Source: Bryobacterales bacterium (GTDB taxonomy: Bacteria; Acidobacteriota; Terriglobia; Bryobacterales; Bryobacteraceae). From it: DNA of 17,441 bases. The notes under the pieces are model-generated. The model saw only the letters and a program-made list of their open reading frames with translations. It did not search any database and had not been told where the DNA came from. Positions within the stretch are counted from its first letter, which is position 1; each line of letters opens with the position of its first letter. The DNA lies in the NCBI GenBank assembly GCA_030838885.1, contig JAUZEU010000494.1:1-17441 (forward strand), read 5' to 3'. The position numbers were made by a program, and so were the translations under genes. Below, piece by piece: positions 6,878 to 13,969 of the stretch.

Positions 6878-8670
6878 TCCCTAACCTCAAGCTGCACGGT
6901 CTTCGAGCCAGTCACCGCCATGAATCCCGCATCAATCACGATCTCTGCCATTTTGGAATTCTTCACCTGCGGCATGCTCGTCATGCCGCCCAACACCAGC
7001 GCCAGCGAAGGCGGCGGGTCCGGAATATCTTCCCCCTGTACCTGATAGGAAGGCTCGGCACGCCAGACGCGCACGTAAGCTTTGTCGCCCGGATGCAAAC
7101 GGTTCACGTTCGCAATCACCTGTTCGGGGGAATGGGGCGTTTCCGTGAGAACCTGCCGAAGTTCCGCAATACTGGTCTGGCCGCCATCCGCCACTGTGAA
7201 GTAGAGCGTCCCCGGTGAGGTCCCCGGCGGAACAGTGTATTTCACCGAACTCGTCTGTTCGGCGCCGTTCTGGCCCTCCAGCACCGTGAAGAGTTCCACC
7301 GTCTCACCAGGCTTCGCATCCTTTTTCGACAGGTAAACCTGGCTGATGCTCAGGTCCTTCTTCGCGTTCGCAGTTTCCAGCTTCACCGACACCCGCTTGA
7401 TCTTCAGCGAATCGAACCCCGCCTGCATCACATAAGAAAGCGGGATAGCCGTGTTCATTGCCGCCACCATTGCGGAGCCGCCTTCCCCGGTAAAGATGTT
7501 TCGGATCTGTACCGAATCCTTCCTGTTCTCAAACTCGATAGACGCCCGGACCAGAATGCTGCTCGCCCCGGTCGCCCGCTCCGTCGCATCCAGCGCCGAG
7601 AATACCGCCATTTGCGTGAGATAAGGGGAAAGAAAGCGATCATTCACCATCTGCATGTGGTAGTCGCCCACTTGCTTCGCCTTCCCGGTGGCTTGCTGGT
7701 CCAGCGAGATATCGAGCGGCAGCATTGCCGCGCGCCGGCCGAGCATACCCGTTACGGCCGTGTCCCGATCCTGCGTGATCACGCCCATCAGCTCCCGGGC
7801 TGAAGAAATCTTGAATGACGTGTTCACGTTCGCCAGGAGGGTGATGACCTCCGAGCGGGTAAACGGAAGCTCGGTCGGGCCTGCCGCGAGAAAACGGTGC
7901 CCGAAGGCATACACTGCATCTCCGTCAATACAGGTGAGCGTGCCATCGGCCCCCACGCTCATGTCGCCTGTCATCAGGGCGACGCTGATCATAGAGCCGG
8001 GCTGCAGTCTGGAGCGATCCCCCATTCGCAGATCCGGAGTTCCACCGAGCGAGATGCCCTGCCTTGGTTCAAGACCCAGGGCGCGCAGCCCGGGGGCGAA
8101 ACGATCCACGGCGGAGGAGGTGAAACCGCTGAGCGCCAGCGGCGTGGCCACCTCTGTCATGCCGCCACCAGGCGCCGTTGAAAATGCGAACCCATTTTTG
8201 CCGGACCTCTCGGGCAGAAGAATGCGGTCACTCGCCGCGGCCAGGGTTCGTCCGCCCAGAGCCGGAGGTGTGAGGCGCCCGGGCATTGCATCTACCCGAA
8301 ACATCTCCTCAACAGGCCGGATTCCGGCAATCGGATCTTTCGCATAGGGGAATGCCATCGCGACCGCGCCGATGAGTTTCCCATCGATATACACCGGGCT
8401 CCCGCTCATCCCCTGCATGACGCCGGTGTGTTCCAGCGGCCCACCCGAAAGCCGGCCAAGAATCAGCGATTCCTTCGGACCCGTGTTATTCAGTACTCCG
8501 AGGATTTCGACCTGAAAGTCTTCCACCTTATCGCCGGTGAACACCGTCCTGCCAATTCCGTGCATTCCCGCACGCACGTCCGCCAGTTGCATGATCGCAA
8601 CCGCAGCCCAAGCGGGCGTGGTCGCGAGCAACATCAGCATAGCCGGCAGAACGGGCGTAAAGCGCTTCAC
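6874..8670 (-). CDS. Exported SpoIVB-type (S55) peptidase-like protein with swapped domain halves
   Basis: A 598-residue protein if started at GTG 8670, which places a good signal peptide first (KRF, hydrophobic PAMLMLLATTPAWA). Residues 31-126 match the serine half of the S55 peptidase domain: DVRAGMHGIGRTVFTG, FQVEILGVL, then QGMSGSPVYIDGKLIGAV with the nucleophile-type Ser at S89. Residues about 237-262 (SVGADGTLTCIDGDAV, AFGHRF) match the histidine half, with H258. In Bacillus SpoIVB the His half comes first and the Ser half last, so the order here is reversed. The Asp that lies 15 residues before the Ser in SpoIVB is not evident at the equivalent place. The rest (about 320-598) looks beta-rich and is unassigned. 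SpoIVB is a sporulation signalling protease; no sporulation role is implied here. It is first in an operon with the propeller and rluB-like genes. Confidence 0.82.
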   Translation of the reverse strand: MKRFTPVLPAMLMLLATTPAWAAVAIMQLADVRAGMHGIGRTVFTGDKVEDFQVEILGVLNNTGPKESLILGRLSGGPLEHTGVMQGMSGSPVYIDGKLIGAVAMAFPYAKDPIAGIRPVEEMFRVDAMPGRLTPPALGGRTLAAASDRILLPERSGKNGFAFSTAPGGGMTEVATPLALSGFTSSAVDRFAPGLRALGLEPRQGISLGGTPDLRMGDRSRLQPGSMISVALMTGDMSVGADGTLTCIDGDAVYAFGHRFLAAGPTELPFTRSEVITLLANVNTSFKISSARELMGVITQDRDTAVTGMLGRRAAMLPLDISLDQQATGKAKQVGDYHMQMVNDRFLSPYLTQMAVFSALDATERATGASSILVRASIEFENRKDSVQIRNIFTGEGGSAMVAAMNTAIPLSYVMQAGFDSLKIKRVSVKLETANAKKDLSISQVYLSKKDAKPGETVELFTVLEGQNGAEQTSSVKYTVPPGTSPGTLYFTVADGGQTSIAELRQVLTETPHSPEQVIANVNRLHPGDKAYVRVWRAEPSYQVQGEDIPDPPPSLALVLGGMTSMPQVKNSKMAEIVIDAGFMAVTGSKTVQLEVRE

Positions 8671-8686
8671 GTTTCCAGTGTAGCCT

Positions 8687-8698
8687 CTGTTTAAACAG
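8687..8698. promoter_or_regulatory. Perfect 12-bp palindrome in the divergent intergenic region
   Basis: CTGTTTAAACAG is a perfect palindrome lying between the divergent starts of the S55-like gene (8670, minus) and the exosortase (8774, plus). Its position 17 bases upstream of one start and about 75 upstream of the other is right for an operator controlling either or both directions. No convincing -35/-10 pair could be placed on either strand, so its role is inferred. Confidence 0.35.
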
Positions 8699-8764
8699 CC
8701 GTCTTCGAGTTCCATGTATCTAAAGGAGTTGCTAAGGTGTAGTGCTGTGACAAATGGTATGCTT

Positions 8765-8776
8765 GAGGCGTCCATG
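8765..8776 (+). promoter_or_regulatory. Shine-Dalgarno that decides the exosortase start
   Basis: GAGG (8765-8768) sits 5 bases before ATG 8774. The in-frame ATGs at 8714 and 8759 have no comparable site. Starting at 8774 also puts the first membrane segment near the N-terminus. Confidence 0.5.
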
Positions 8777-9664
8777 ACCCCCGCCCTCACCGGGTCTCCG
8801 TCCACAAGGACCCCAACCCGATTTTCCTGGCTTACCATCTCCTGGGTAGCTGCGCTCCTGGTTCTTTGCTACGCCCCCGTTTTGCGGGCCTTGCTTGTCC
8901 AGTGGTATGACGACCCTGATATGGGTCACGGCTTCTTCGTTCCCGCCATCGCCGCATACATTGCCTGGCAGCTGCGCGGCAACATAGCCGATAAATCCCC
9001 CGCTCCGAACTGGTGGGGGCTGGTTATCATGGCCTGGGCCGGTTTCCAGCTCTATATCGCGACGCTGGGTGCGGAACTGTTCCTCGCGCGGACCTCTCTG
9101 GTGATTTCCATCATCGGCGCAGTTCTTTTCCTCGGTGGAACACAGTACCTGAAAACGTTCGCATTTCCTTTGTTCCTGTTGTTTTTCATGGTCCCCATTC
9201 CCACCGTGATCTATAACCAGATCACCTTCCCGCTGCAGTTACTGGCCAGCCGGGTTGCCGAAAATGCGATCAGTGTCATTGGCATCCCTGTCATTCGCGA
9301 AGGCAATGTTCTGGAATTGGCGGAGCAAAAGCTCAATGTAGTAGAAGCCTGCAGCGGCATCCGGTCTCTGCTCACCCTCACGTTCCTTTCTTTGGTCTAC
9401 GGATACTTCTTCGAAAAGCGCACCTGGATTCGCGTCGTCCTGTTTCTTTCCACGATTCCGATCGCTATTGTTGCGAATGCCGGGCGTGTGACCGTGACCG
9501 GAATCGTCGCGAATTTTAAGCCGGAACTGGCCGAGGGCCTGTTTCACGAAGCTCAGGGCTGGGTCATCTTCATGGTCGCGTTCGCGATCCTTGCCATCTT
9601 CCATCAAGCGCTCGTGCGCGTCTCGAATCTTGCAGGTCGCAAAAATGACAAAGCTCTTGCGTAG
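8774..9664 (+). CDS. Exosortase (EpsH/Xrt family membrane transpeptidase)
   Basis: Integral inner-membrane enzyme of about 296 residues with eight or so hydrophobic segments. Exosortases cleave and process proteins bearing a C-terminal PEP-CTERM-type tag during export, usually in bacteria that make exopolysaccharide. The catalytic Cys is C193 in VVEACSGIRSL, the conserved Arg is R238 in ANAGRVTVTG, and the conserved His is H258 in FHEAQGW. Upstream, DMGHGFFVPA (49-58) and MVPIPTVIYNQI (139-150) are also family hallmarks. The residues around PLQLLASRVAENAI and IREGNVLEL resemble XrtA-type enzymes. It overlaps the epsI-like gene by 20 nt, so the two form an operon. No PEP-CTERM substrate and no polysaccharide-synthesis gene is seen in this window. 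Confidence 0.93.
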   Translation: MTPALTGSPSTRTPTRFSWLTISWVAALLVLCYAPVLRALLVQWYDDPDMGHGFFVPAIAAYIAWQLRGNIADKSPAPNWWGLVIMAWAGFQLYIATLGAELFLARTSLVISIIGAVLFLGGTQYLKTFAFPLFLLFFMVPIPTVIYNQITFPLQLLASRVAENAISVIGIPVIREGNVLELAEQKLNVVEACSGIRSLLTLTFLSLVYGYFFEKRTWIRVVLFLSTIPIAIVANAGRVTVTGIVANFKPELAEGLFHEAQGWVIFMVAFAILAIFHQALVRVSNLAGRKNDKALA

Positions 9665-10295
9665 CAAATACCTCCGCGTTCTTACATTGCTGTTGCTCGC
9701 TCAGGCGGTGCTGTTCTACAGCGCCTCTCATGGAGACGCCACTCCGCTGGCATCCCCTCTCAGCGCATTTCCCTCAATGCTGGGCGCCTTCCATCTCGCG
9801 CAGATAGGCGTTGAAGATCCGGAAACGCTTGCCGTTCTGAAAGCCGACGACACTCTCACGCGCTGGTATACCGGCCCGGGTGGTGGCGCGAACCTCTTCA
9901 TTGCGTACTTCCAGACACAGCGCACGGGCCAGTCCCCCCACTCTCCCAAGAACTGTCTGCCGGGTTCGGGCTGGCAGACCACCGACGGGGGCAGCGGCAC
10001 CGTGAATGTCCAGGTACCCGGCGAGACCATTCACATTAATCACTACCTGGTTTCAAAGGGAGAGAATGAAAGCCTGGTACTCTACTGGTATCAGTCGCAC
10101 GGAAGGGTAATCGCCGATGAGTTCGCCGCCAAGTTCTATCTGATCGCAGACTCCATCCGCAGGCATCGAAGCGACACAGCCCTGGTTCGTGTGGTGGTTC
10201 CGGTCGTGCAGGGAAAGGAAAATCAGGCCGAAACACTGGCTGCCGATTTCGTGAAAGCCGCCTACCCGACGGTCAAGGCATATCTTCCGAAATAG
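9645..10295 (+). CDS. EpsI family protein (exosortase partner)
   Basis: A 216-residue protein anchored by one N-terminal hydrophobic segment (about residues 8-27), with the remainder expected outside the cytoplasm. The motif SPKNCLPGSGW (100-110) is the family hallmark, with C104 invariant. ANLFIAYFQTQRTGQSPHSP just before it and the later HYLVSKG and LVLYWYQSHGR also fit the EpsI/exosortase-associated domain. In other genomes this domain is either fused to the exosortase C-terminus or, as here, encoded directly after it; its biochemical role is not settled. The ATG at 9645 was chosen over one 54 bases upstream because it follows AGGTCGC at ribosome-binding distance and removes a hydrophilic extension. 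The 3' end overlaps, antisense, the open frame of the Fic pseudogene tail. Confidence 0.88.
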   Translation: MTKLLRSKYLRVLTLLLLAQAVLFYSASHGDATPLASPLSAFPSMLGAFHLAQIGVEDPETLAVLKADDTLTRWYTGPGGGANLFIAYFQTQRTGQSPHSPKNCLPGSGWQTTDGGSGTVNVQVPGETIHINHYLVSKGENESLVLYWYQSHGRVIADEFAAKFYLIADSIRRHRSDTALVRVVVPVVQGKENQAETLAADFVKAAYPTVKAYLPK

Positions 10296-10673
10296 TGCCC
10301 GGAATTGGCACCCAATACCGCGCGTGCCGAAGTTCTCCGGTCCGGGCCAGTGCCCGTTTGGGCCGCTGAAACCCCTTCGGGCTCTCCCGCAGCATGCGCA
10401 GCAGTACCTTTGCCTGCCGCTCATTGAGTTGACCCCGCAGCCTGTCGAGTAGCCGGGTTTTCTCCATCACGAACTCCACCCCCGCAATCGCGCGCCGCTG
10501 CGCTTCCACGGCCGCTCCACCAAACCAGAGCAGCCACGCGGTTATCTCGTTCTCCTTACCGGCGGGCGTCGAGAGATCGGAGGAAATTGCATGTCCCTGA
10601 GCTCCAATCGGAGCCGGAAGCTGTTGGTCCCAAAGAATTCAGGCCAATCCGGTTTTTACCAGTTCCACGTCAT
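10282..10673 (-). pseudogene. Decayed Fic-family protein gene (start and tail kept, middle lost)
   Basis: Both ends of a DUF4172/Fic-type protein are visible on the minus strand. At 10673 an ATG opens MTWNW, followed by a TAA where the family has a Gln codon, then KPDWPEF in the same frame, which matches the conserved DUF4172 N-terminus. In another frame, after a large deletion, comes the family's C-terminal region: ENEITAWLLWF and LNERQAKVLLRMLRESPKGF. This joins directly to ALARTGELRHARYWV; the winged-helix segment normally between these two pieces is missing. The central Fic domain with its HPFxxGNGR motif, which performs AMP transfer in active members, is absent. An intact relative would be about 370 residues; about 130 codons remain. 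The family assignment is from memory of conserved ends; the stop, the frame change and the shortened length are seen directly. Confidence 0.72.
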
Positions 10674-10698
10674 GGCCAACAGGCGAGGCCTCTATGAA

Positions 10699-10746
10699 CG
10701 AAAATGGGTCCCAAACCAATCGGATTGGGACCCATTTCCGTTTTTT
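10699..10746. terminator. Strong, probably bidirectional intrinsic terminator
   Basis: AAATGGGTCCCAA (10702-10714) pairs perfectly with TTGGGACCCATTT (10725-10737) across a 10-nt loop. Two further base pairs lie outside one mismatch. On plus it is followed by TTTTTT (10741-10746), a canonical terminator for readthrough from the exosortase/EpsI pair. On minus it begins 10 bases after the stop of the TonB-dependent receptor, is preceded by the A-tract and is followed by a weaker T-rich stretch. It therefore likely ends the receptor transcript too. Confidence 0.8.
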
Positions 10747-10755
10747 CTCAAAGCC

Positions 10756-13700
10756 TCAGAACTGGAAGCGAAGCTGCAGTTCCACCTTGCGGTTGCCGGC
10801 AGCACCGCCACCAAATCCGACACCACCGGGGCCACCGGGGCCGCCACCACCGGGGCCGCCACCACCGGGACCGCCGCCACCCGGACCGCCGCCACCCGGT
10901 CCACCACCGGCAGACGAGAGCGACTGACCGAAGAAGACAGAGTTCAGAGTACCCACCGGTGAACCATAGTTCACGTGATTGAAGGCATTACGAGCCGAGA
11001 TGGTAGCCGTCAGATTGTATTTCTTGCCGGTGCTGCCGCCGCCGAAACCGCCGAACGGCCCACCACCACCGCCAAAGCCGCCACCGCCGGGGCCGCCCCG
11101 ACCACCGCCACCACCCATTCCGGGTCCACCAGGACCGCCAGGACCGCCAAACCCGCCCGCGTTCGGATTGGCTCCGCCGCGTTCGCCCCAGCCCCAGGTC
11201 CGGCTAAGCCGCATGTTCACTGAAAACTGCGAGAAGCCTTGGCCGTAGTTCACCGGGATGATGGTCTCACCCGGCAGTGGCGCAACATTGAACGTACCGT
11301 ACGGGGTGACTTTCACATTTTTCGGATTCGAAGCGCTCGTCGCAAACGAAGGACGGTCGTTCAGAATGCCATCGCCGTTATAGTCCGTGCCGGTCGTGAT
11401 ATTGAACGGCGGAGCCGAACTGAGCGTCACGAAAGGCGCGGCCGTAAGGCGGAACGGAAGACCCACATTGCCGCCGATAAAAGCCCGATGCCGCACATCA
11501 TAGTTGGCACGGCCGTAGTCAATGGCGGTGTTGTACTGGTTGCTCGGAAAGCCGTTCACGTTGCTGTTGACGTGCCCGTACGTGTAATACCCCTGCAATG
11601 AGAGATGGCTGTTGAACCGGCTGTTCACATTCGTGATCAACTGGGTTTGTTTGTACACGCCGGTCGATTCATAAAGGTACAGGTCGCCCTGCCCCGCGAT
11701 CGGCCGGACACCACCCAGACGGGTAGTCGGATCGTAAGTCCCCGGCATGTACGCGTTGATGTTCCGGGTACGCAAATCGTGCACGCCGCGCGTGTCCACA
11801 AAGTTGACCGAAACGGAGGTTCGGCCAGGCAGCGACCGGTCGACGCTGAACGCGTACTGGATCATGTAAGGCGCCTGAAAATTCGAATCCACCTTGTAGA
11901 TCGCCTGGTTCTGCAAAGCCAGCAGCGCGATAGAGGGCACGTTCGGGTACGCCGCAAACGCGATGGCAGCCGCTGCCGGATTCTGCGTCGAGTTGATGTT
12001 ATAGTTCAGCTGCGAAACGCCGTTATAGCGCATCGTCTGCAAGGTGCTGCTTTCATCGAACCGGTCATAGAACATACCGGCGCCGGTGCGGATCACGGTC
12101 TTGCCCGGCTTGCCGCCTTTGGCGCCCGGAGCCCACGCAATCGCAAGGCGGGGCGCAAAATCGGCATGATCCCCGATGTTGTTCTGAGTCTCATAGCGGA
12201 GGCCGGCGCTGACTGTCAGGTTGGGCCGAAGGCGCCAGTCGTCCTGCACGAAAGCGCCAAGATCGAACTGGCCGACGCTGGCGAACGGTGTTCCGCTGTT
12301 GAGTGTGAACTGATTGGGTCCACACCCCTGAGCGATGATGGAACCGATCGGCACACCCTGCGAGAGGAGCACCTGCGTCTGCCGGTATACATCGAGTGAA
12401 GTAGGGTTCGCGATACCCGCCAGGCAAGGCGCGACGGTTGCGAGAGAGTTCGGCGTGGTGAAGGTGTAAGTGCCGTTGAAATTCGAGGTCGACTGGCTTC
12501 CCAACGTGGTATAGCGAACCCGGACGCCCGCCTTGACCGCGTGCTTGCCCTGGGTCATCGTGATGTTGTTCTGAAATTCAAAACCCCTGGTGTCGGTGAA
12601 GTTTGAAAGCAACGGAGACCCACCGGACGTGAAGGAACTCGCAACATTGATGGTTGGACTCGCAATTCCGGAGCCGGTCTGATCGATGTGGCTGTTACGG
12701 AACTGGAACCGGGTTTCATCCACAGCCCTAGTGCCAAGAATCGCAGTTTCCGTGATCTGCACCATGTTGTTCTTCAAGCTGACGTTTGTCACCTGGCTGG
12801 CCAGGTTGAAGCCGCCAACACCACTAACGTTGGATGAATCGAAAAAGTTATAGCGGGCCACCAGCGTGTTGGTGGCGTTCAACTGATAATCAACACGCGG
12901 GCTGATCACGAAGAACTTCTGCGGCGTCGCATACGAACTGTTCACGGCAACAGGTTTGAAGCTGCTGTCCAGAGACTGAGCATTGATCAGGGCCTGCTCC
13001 GTAACGTCACGCCGGTTGAAGTCCAGGAAGAAGGACGCCTTCTTGTTGATGGGGCCACCTATATTGGCAGCGTAGAACTTCGAGCTGTAGGCCGGCGGCT
13101 TCGTGGTGAGGAAAGGGTTGCGACTGTCGAAGACCCTGTCTCCGAAGTTGAAGAATCCGCCCCCGTGAAAGCTGTCGGTACCGGGCCTGGTCAGAATTTC
13201 GATACGGCCAAAGCCAGGCCGGTCGAATTCCGAGGAGAAAGGGTTTGAATTAATACGAATTTCGCGGATGGAACTCTTGGCCGGCAACTGGCCGCCGCTG
13301 AAACCATCGACAAAGAACTGGGCGCCATTGGGGCCTGCGGCAGGTCCCGCCAGGGCCTGCAGATCGGACTGCAGATCATCCGGGTCGTCCGGCAGAGCAT
13401 CGAGATCCGTATTTGCCAGAACCAAAGCGCCCACGTTCGCGGAAGGGTCTGTATTCACCTGTCCCGCCGCCTGATCGCTCACCTGCACTTCCTGCGCCTG
13501 CGCGGCAATCTGCAGCGCGATGTCGAGCGGTGTAACCTGCCCCGCCGTGACGCTCAACTCCGGCTGAGTGTACGTAAGGAAGCCCTTCGCATCCGCCCGC
13601 ACCGCGTACTTACCCGCGGGAACAACCAGTTGATACTTGCCCTGGCCGTCCGACTTTGCACTTCGCGCGACACCGTTGCCCGAGATCTGAACGGTTACCC

Positions 13701-13839
13701 CTGGAATCAACGCAGCAGACGGGTCCGTCACCTGACCGCGAATGGTCGCATTGATTTGGGCGCTGCCCGGTTGTGCGGACATGCAAGCCGCGAAGACTAT
13801 CCCCGCCATCCATCGCGCCTTCGTAAAATTATTGATCAT
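10756..13839 (-). CDS. TonB-dependent outer-membrane receptor, Oar-like, with N-terminal carboxypeptidase-regulatory-like domain
   Basis: A 1027-residue outer-membrane beta-barrel. A signal peptide (about residues 1-27, ending QPGSA) is followed by a carboxypeptidase-regulatory-like beta-sandwich (INATIRGQVTDPSAALIPGV through SVTAGQVTPLDIAL). A plug-like region follows (SIREIRINSNPFSSEFDRPG, then GRIEILTRPGTDSFHGG). Barrel strands continue to the terminal aromatic strand KVELQLRFQF. Such receptors import large substrates using energy from TonB; the ligand cannot be told from sequence. Two glycine-rich tracts (about residues 895-935 and 978-1012) sit near the end of the barrel, the second made of GGGGP repeats. 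The start ATG has a strong Shine-Dalgarno (GAGGAG, 8 bases upstream). It lies 130 bases downstream of the anti-sigma/TonB fusion gene on the same strand and is likely its transport partner. Confidence 0.93.
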   Translation of the reverse strand: MINNFTKARWMAGIVFAACMSAQPGSAQINATIRGQVTDPSAALIPGVTVQISGNGVARSAKSDGQGKYQLVVPAGKYAVRADAKGFLTYTQPELSVTAGQVTPLDIALQIAAQAQEVQVSDQAAGQVNTDPSANVGALVLANTDLDALPDDPDDLQSDLQALAGPAAGPNGAQFFVDGFSGGQLPAKSSIREIRINSNPFSSEFDRPGFGRIEILTRPGTDSFHGGGFFNFGDRVFDSRNPFLTTKPPAYSSKFYAANIGGPINKKASFFLDFNRRDVTEQALINAQSLDSSFKPVAVNSSYATPQKFFVISPRVDYQLNATNTLVARYNFFDSSNVSGVGGFNLASQVTNVSLKNNMVQITETAILGTRAVDETRFQFRNSHIDQTGSGIASPTINVASSFTSGGSPLLSNFTDTRGFEFQNNITMTQGKHAVKAGVRVRYTTLGSQSTSNFNGTYTFTTPNSLATVAPCLAGIANPTSLDVYRQTQVLLSQGVPIGSIIAQGCGPNQFTLNSGTPFASVGQFDLGAFVQDDWRLRPNLTVSAGLRYETQNNIGDHADFAPRLAIAWAPGAKGGKPGKTVIRTGAGMFYDRFDESSTLQTMRYNGVSQLNYNINSTQNPAAAAIAFAAYPNVPSIALLALQNQAIYKVDSNFQAPYMIQYAFSVDRSLPGRTSVSVNFVDTRGVHDLRTRNINAYMPGTYDPTTRLGGVRPIAGQGDLYLYESTGVYKQTQLITNVNSRFNSHLSLQGYYTYGHVNSNVNGFPSNQYNTAIDYGRANYDVRHRAFIGGNVGLPFRLTAAPFVTLSSAPPFNITTGTDYNGDGILNDRPSFATSASNPKNVKVTPYGTFNVAPLPGETIIPVNYGQGFSQFSVNMRLSRTWGWGERGGANPNAGGFGGPGGPGGPGMGGGGGRGGPGGGGFGGGGGPFGGFGGGSTGKKYNLTATISARNAFNHVNYGSPVGTLNSVFFGQSLSSAGGGPGGGGPGGGGPGGGGPGGGGPGGPGGVGFGGGAAGNRKVELQLRFQF
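10841..10910. repeat. 15-bp tandem repeat encoding GGGGP units
   Basis: Four full 15-base units (10841, 10856, 10871 and 10886) and a partial fifth follow the plus-strand pattern CCGCCACCACCGGGG with a few substitutions. Read on minus they encode repeated Gly-Gly-Gly-Gly-Pro in the last loop of the receptor. The 15-base period keeps frame, so changes in copy number would only lengthen or shorten the loop. Confidence 0.8.
11035..11157 (-). repeat. Glycine-rich low-complexity tract in the receptor
   Basis: About 41 codons dominated by Gly with scattered Phe, Pro and Met (GGFGGPGGPGGPGMGGGGG and onward). It sits between barrel strands LSRTWGWG and YNLTATISARNAF. Unlike the downstream tract it has no single exact repeat period. 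Confidence 0.75.
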
Positions 13840-13847
13840 AGACTTTG

Positions 13848-13853
13848 CTCCTC
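13848..13853 (-). promoter_or_regulatory. Strong Shine-Dalgarno of the receptor gene
   Basis: GAGGAG read on minus, 8 bases before ATG 13839-13837. It confirms the receptor start and suggests high translation. Confidence 0.7.
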
Positions 13854-13871
13854 ACCCCTGATGAATACGTG

Positions 13872-13940
13872 AGACTAAGTCTATTGTTAGCGCGACTTGC
13901 TAATGTTTACTGTGAATGTATGTAAGCGCGCCTGCTTACA
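13872..13940. promoter_or_regulatory. Cluster of inverted repeats upstream of the receptor gene
   Basis: Three dyads lie in the 130-bp gap between the fusion gene and the receptor. AGACT-A-AGTCT is at 13872-13882. TTAGC/GCTAA arms with a 7-nt centre are at 13887-13903. TGTAAGC/GCTTACA arms with a 6-nt centre are at 13921-13940. The last two look like related sites (both contain GCGCG, then C, then TGCT), with centres about 35 bases apart, as expected for a dimeric regulator binding twice. They may instead be RNA hairpins in the leader or between co-transcribed genes. No clear sigma-70 or ECF promoter was identified. Confidence 0.45.
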
Positions 13941-13969
13941 AATCCATACAATTATTGGTGAATTTGCAC

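Noticed and set aside
5783..7045. A 420-codon plus-strand open frame antisense to the propeller gene
   Set aside because: Its composition (Arg/His-rich, no motif, no signal or domain) is typical of a GC-rich shadow frame. The opposite strand has clear propeller repeats and a signal peptide.
8714..8773. Earlier ATG starts (8714, 8759) for the exosortase
   Set aside because: Neither has a Shine-Dalgarno, whereas ATG 8774 follows GAGG by 5 bases. They remain possible.
8671..8838. A 56-codon N-terminal extension of the S55-like protein
   Set aside because: It would overlap the exosortase start region and push the signal peptide inside the chain. Starting at GTG 8670 gives a normal signal peptide at the N-terminus.
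10841..10910. Regular short repeats as a possible CRISPR array
   Set aside because: The units are contiguous 15-bp copies without spacers and are in frame within a coding region.
10694..11248. Proline-rich plus-strand open frames (PPPGPPPPG-like)
   Set aside because: They are the reverse complement of the GGGGP repeats of the TonB-dependent receptor, which has full domain support on minus.
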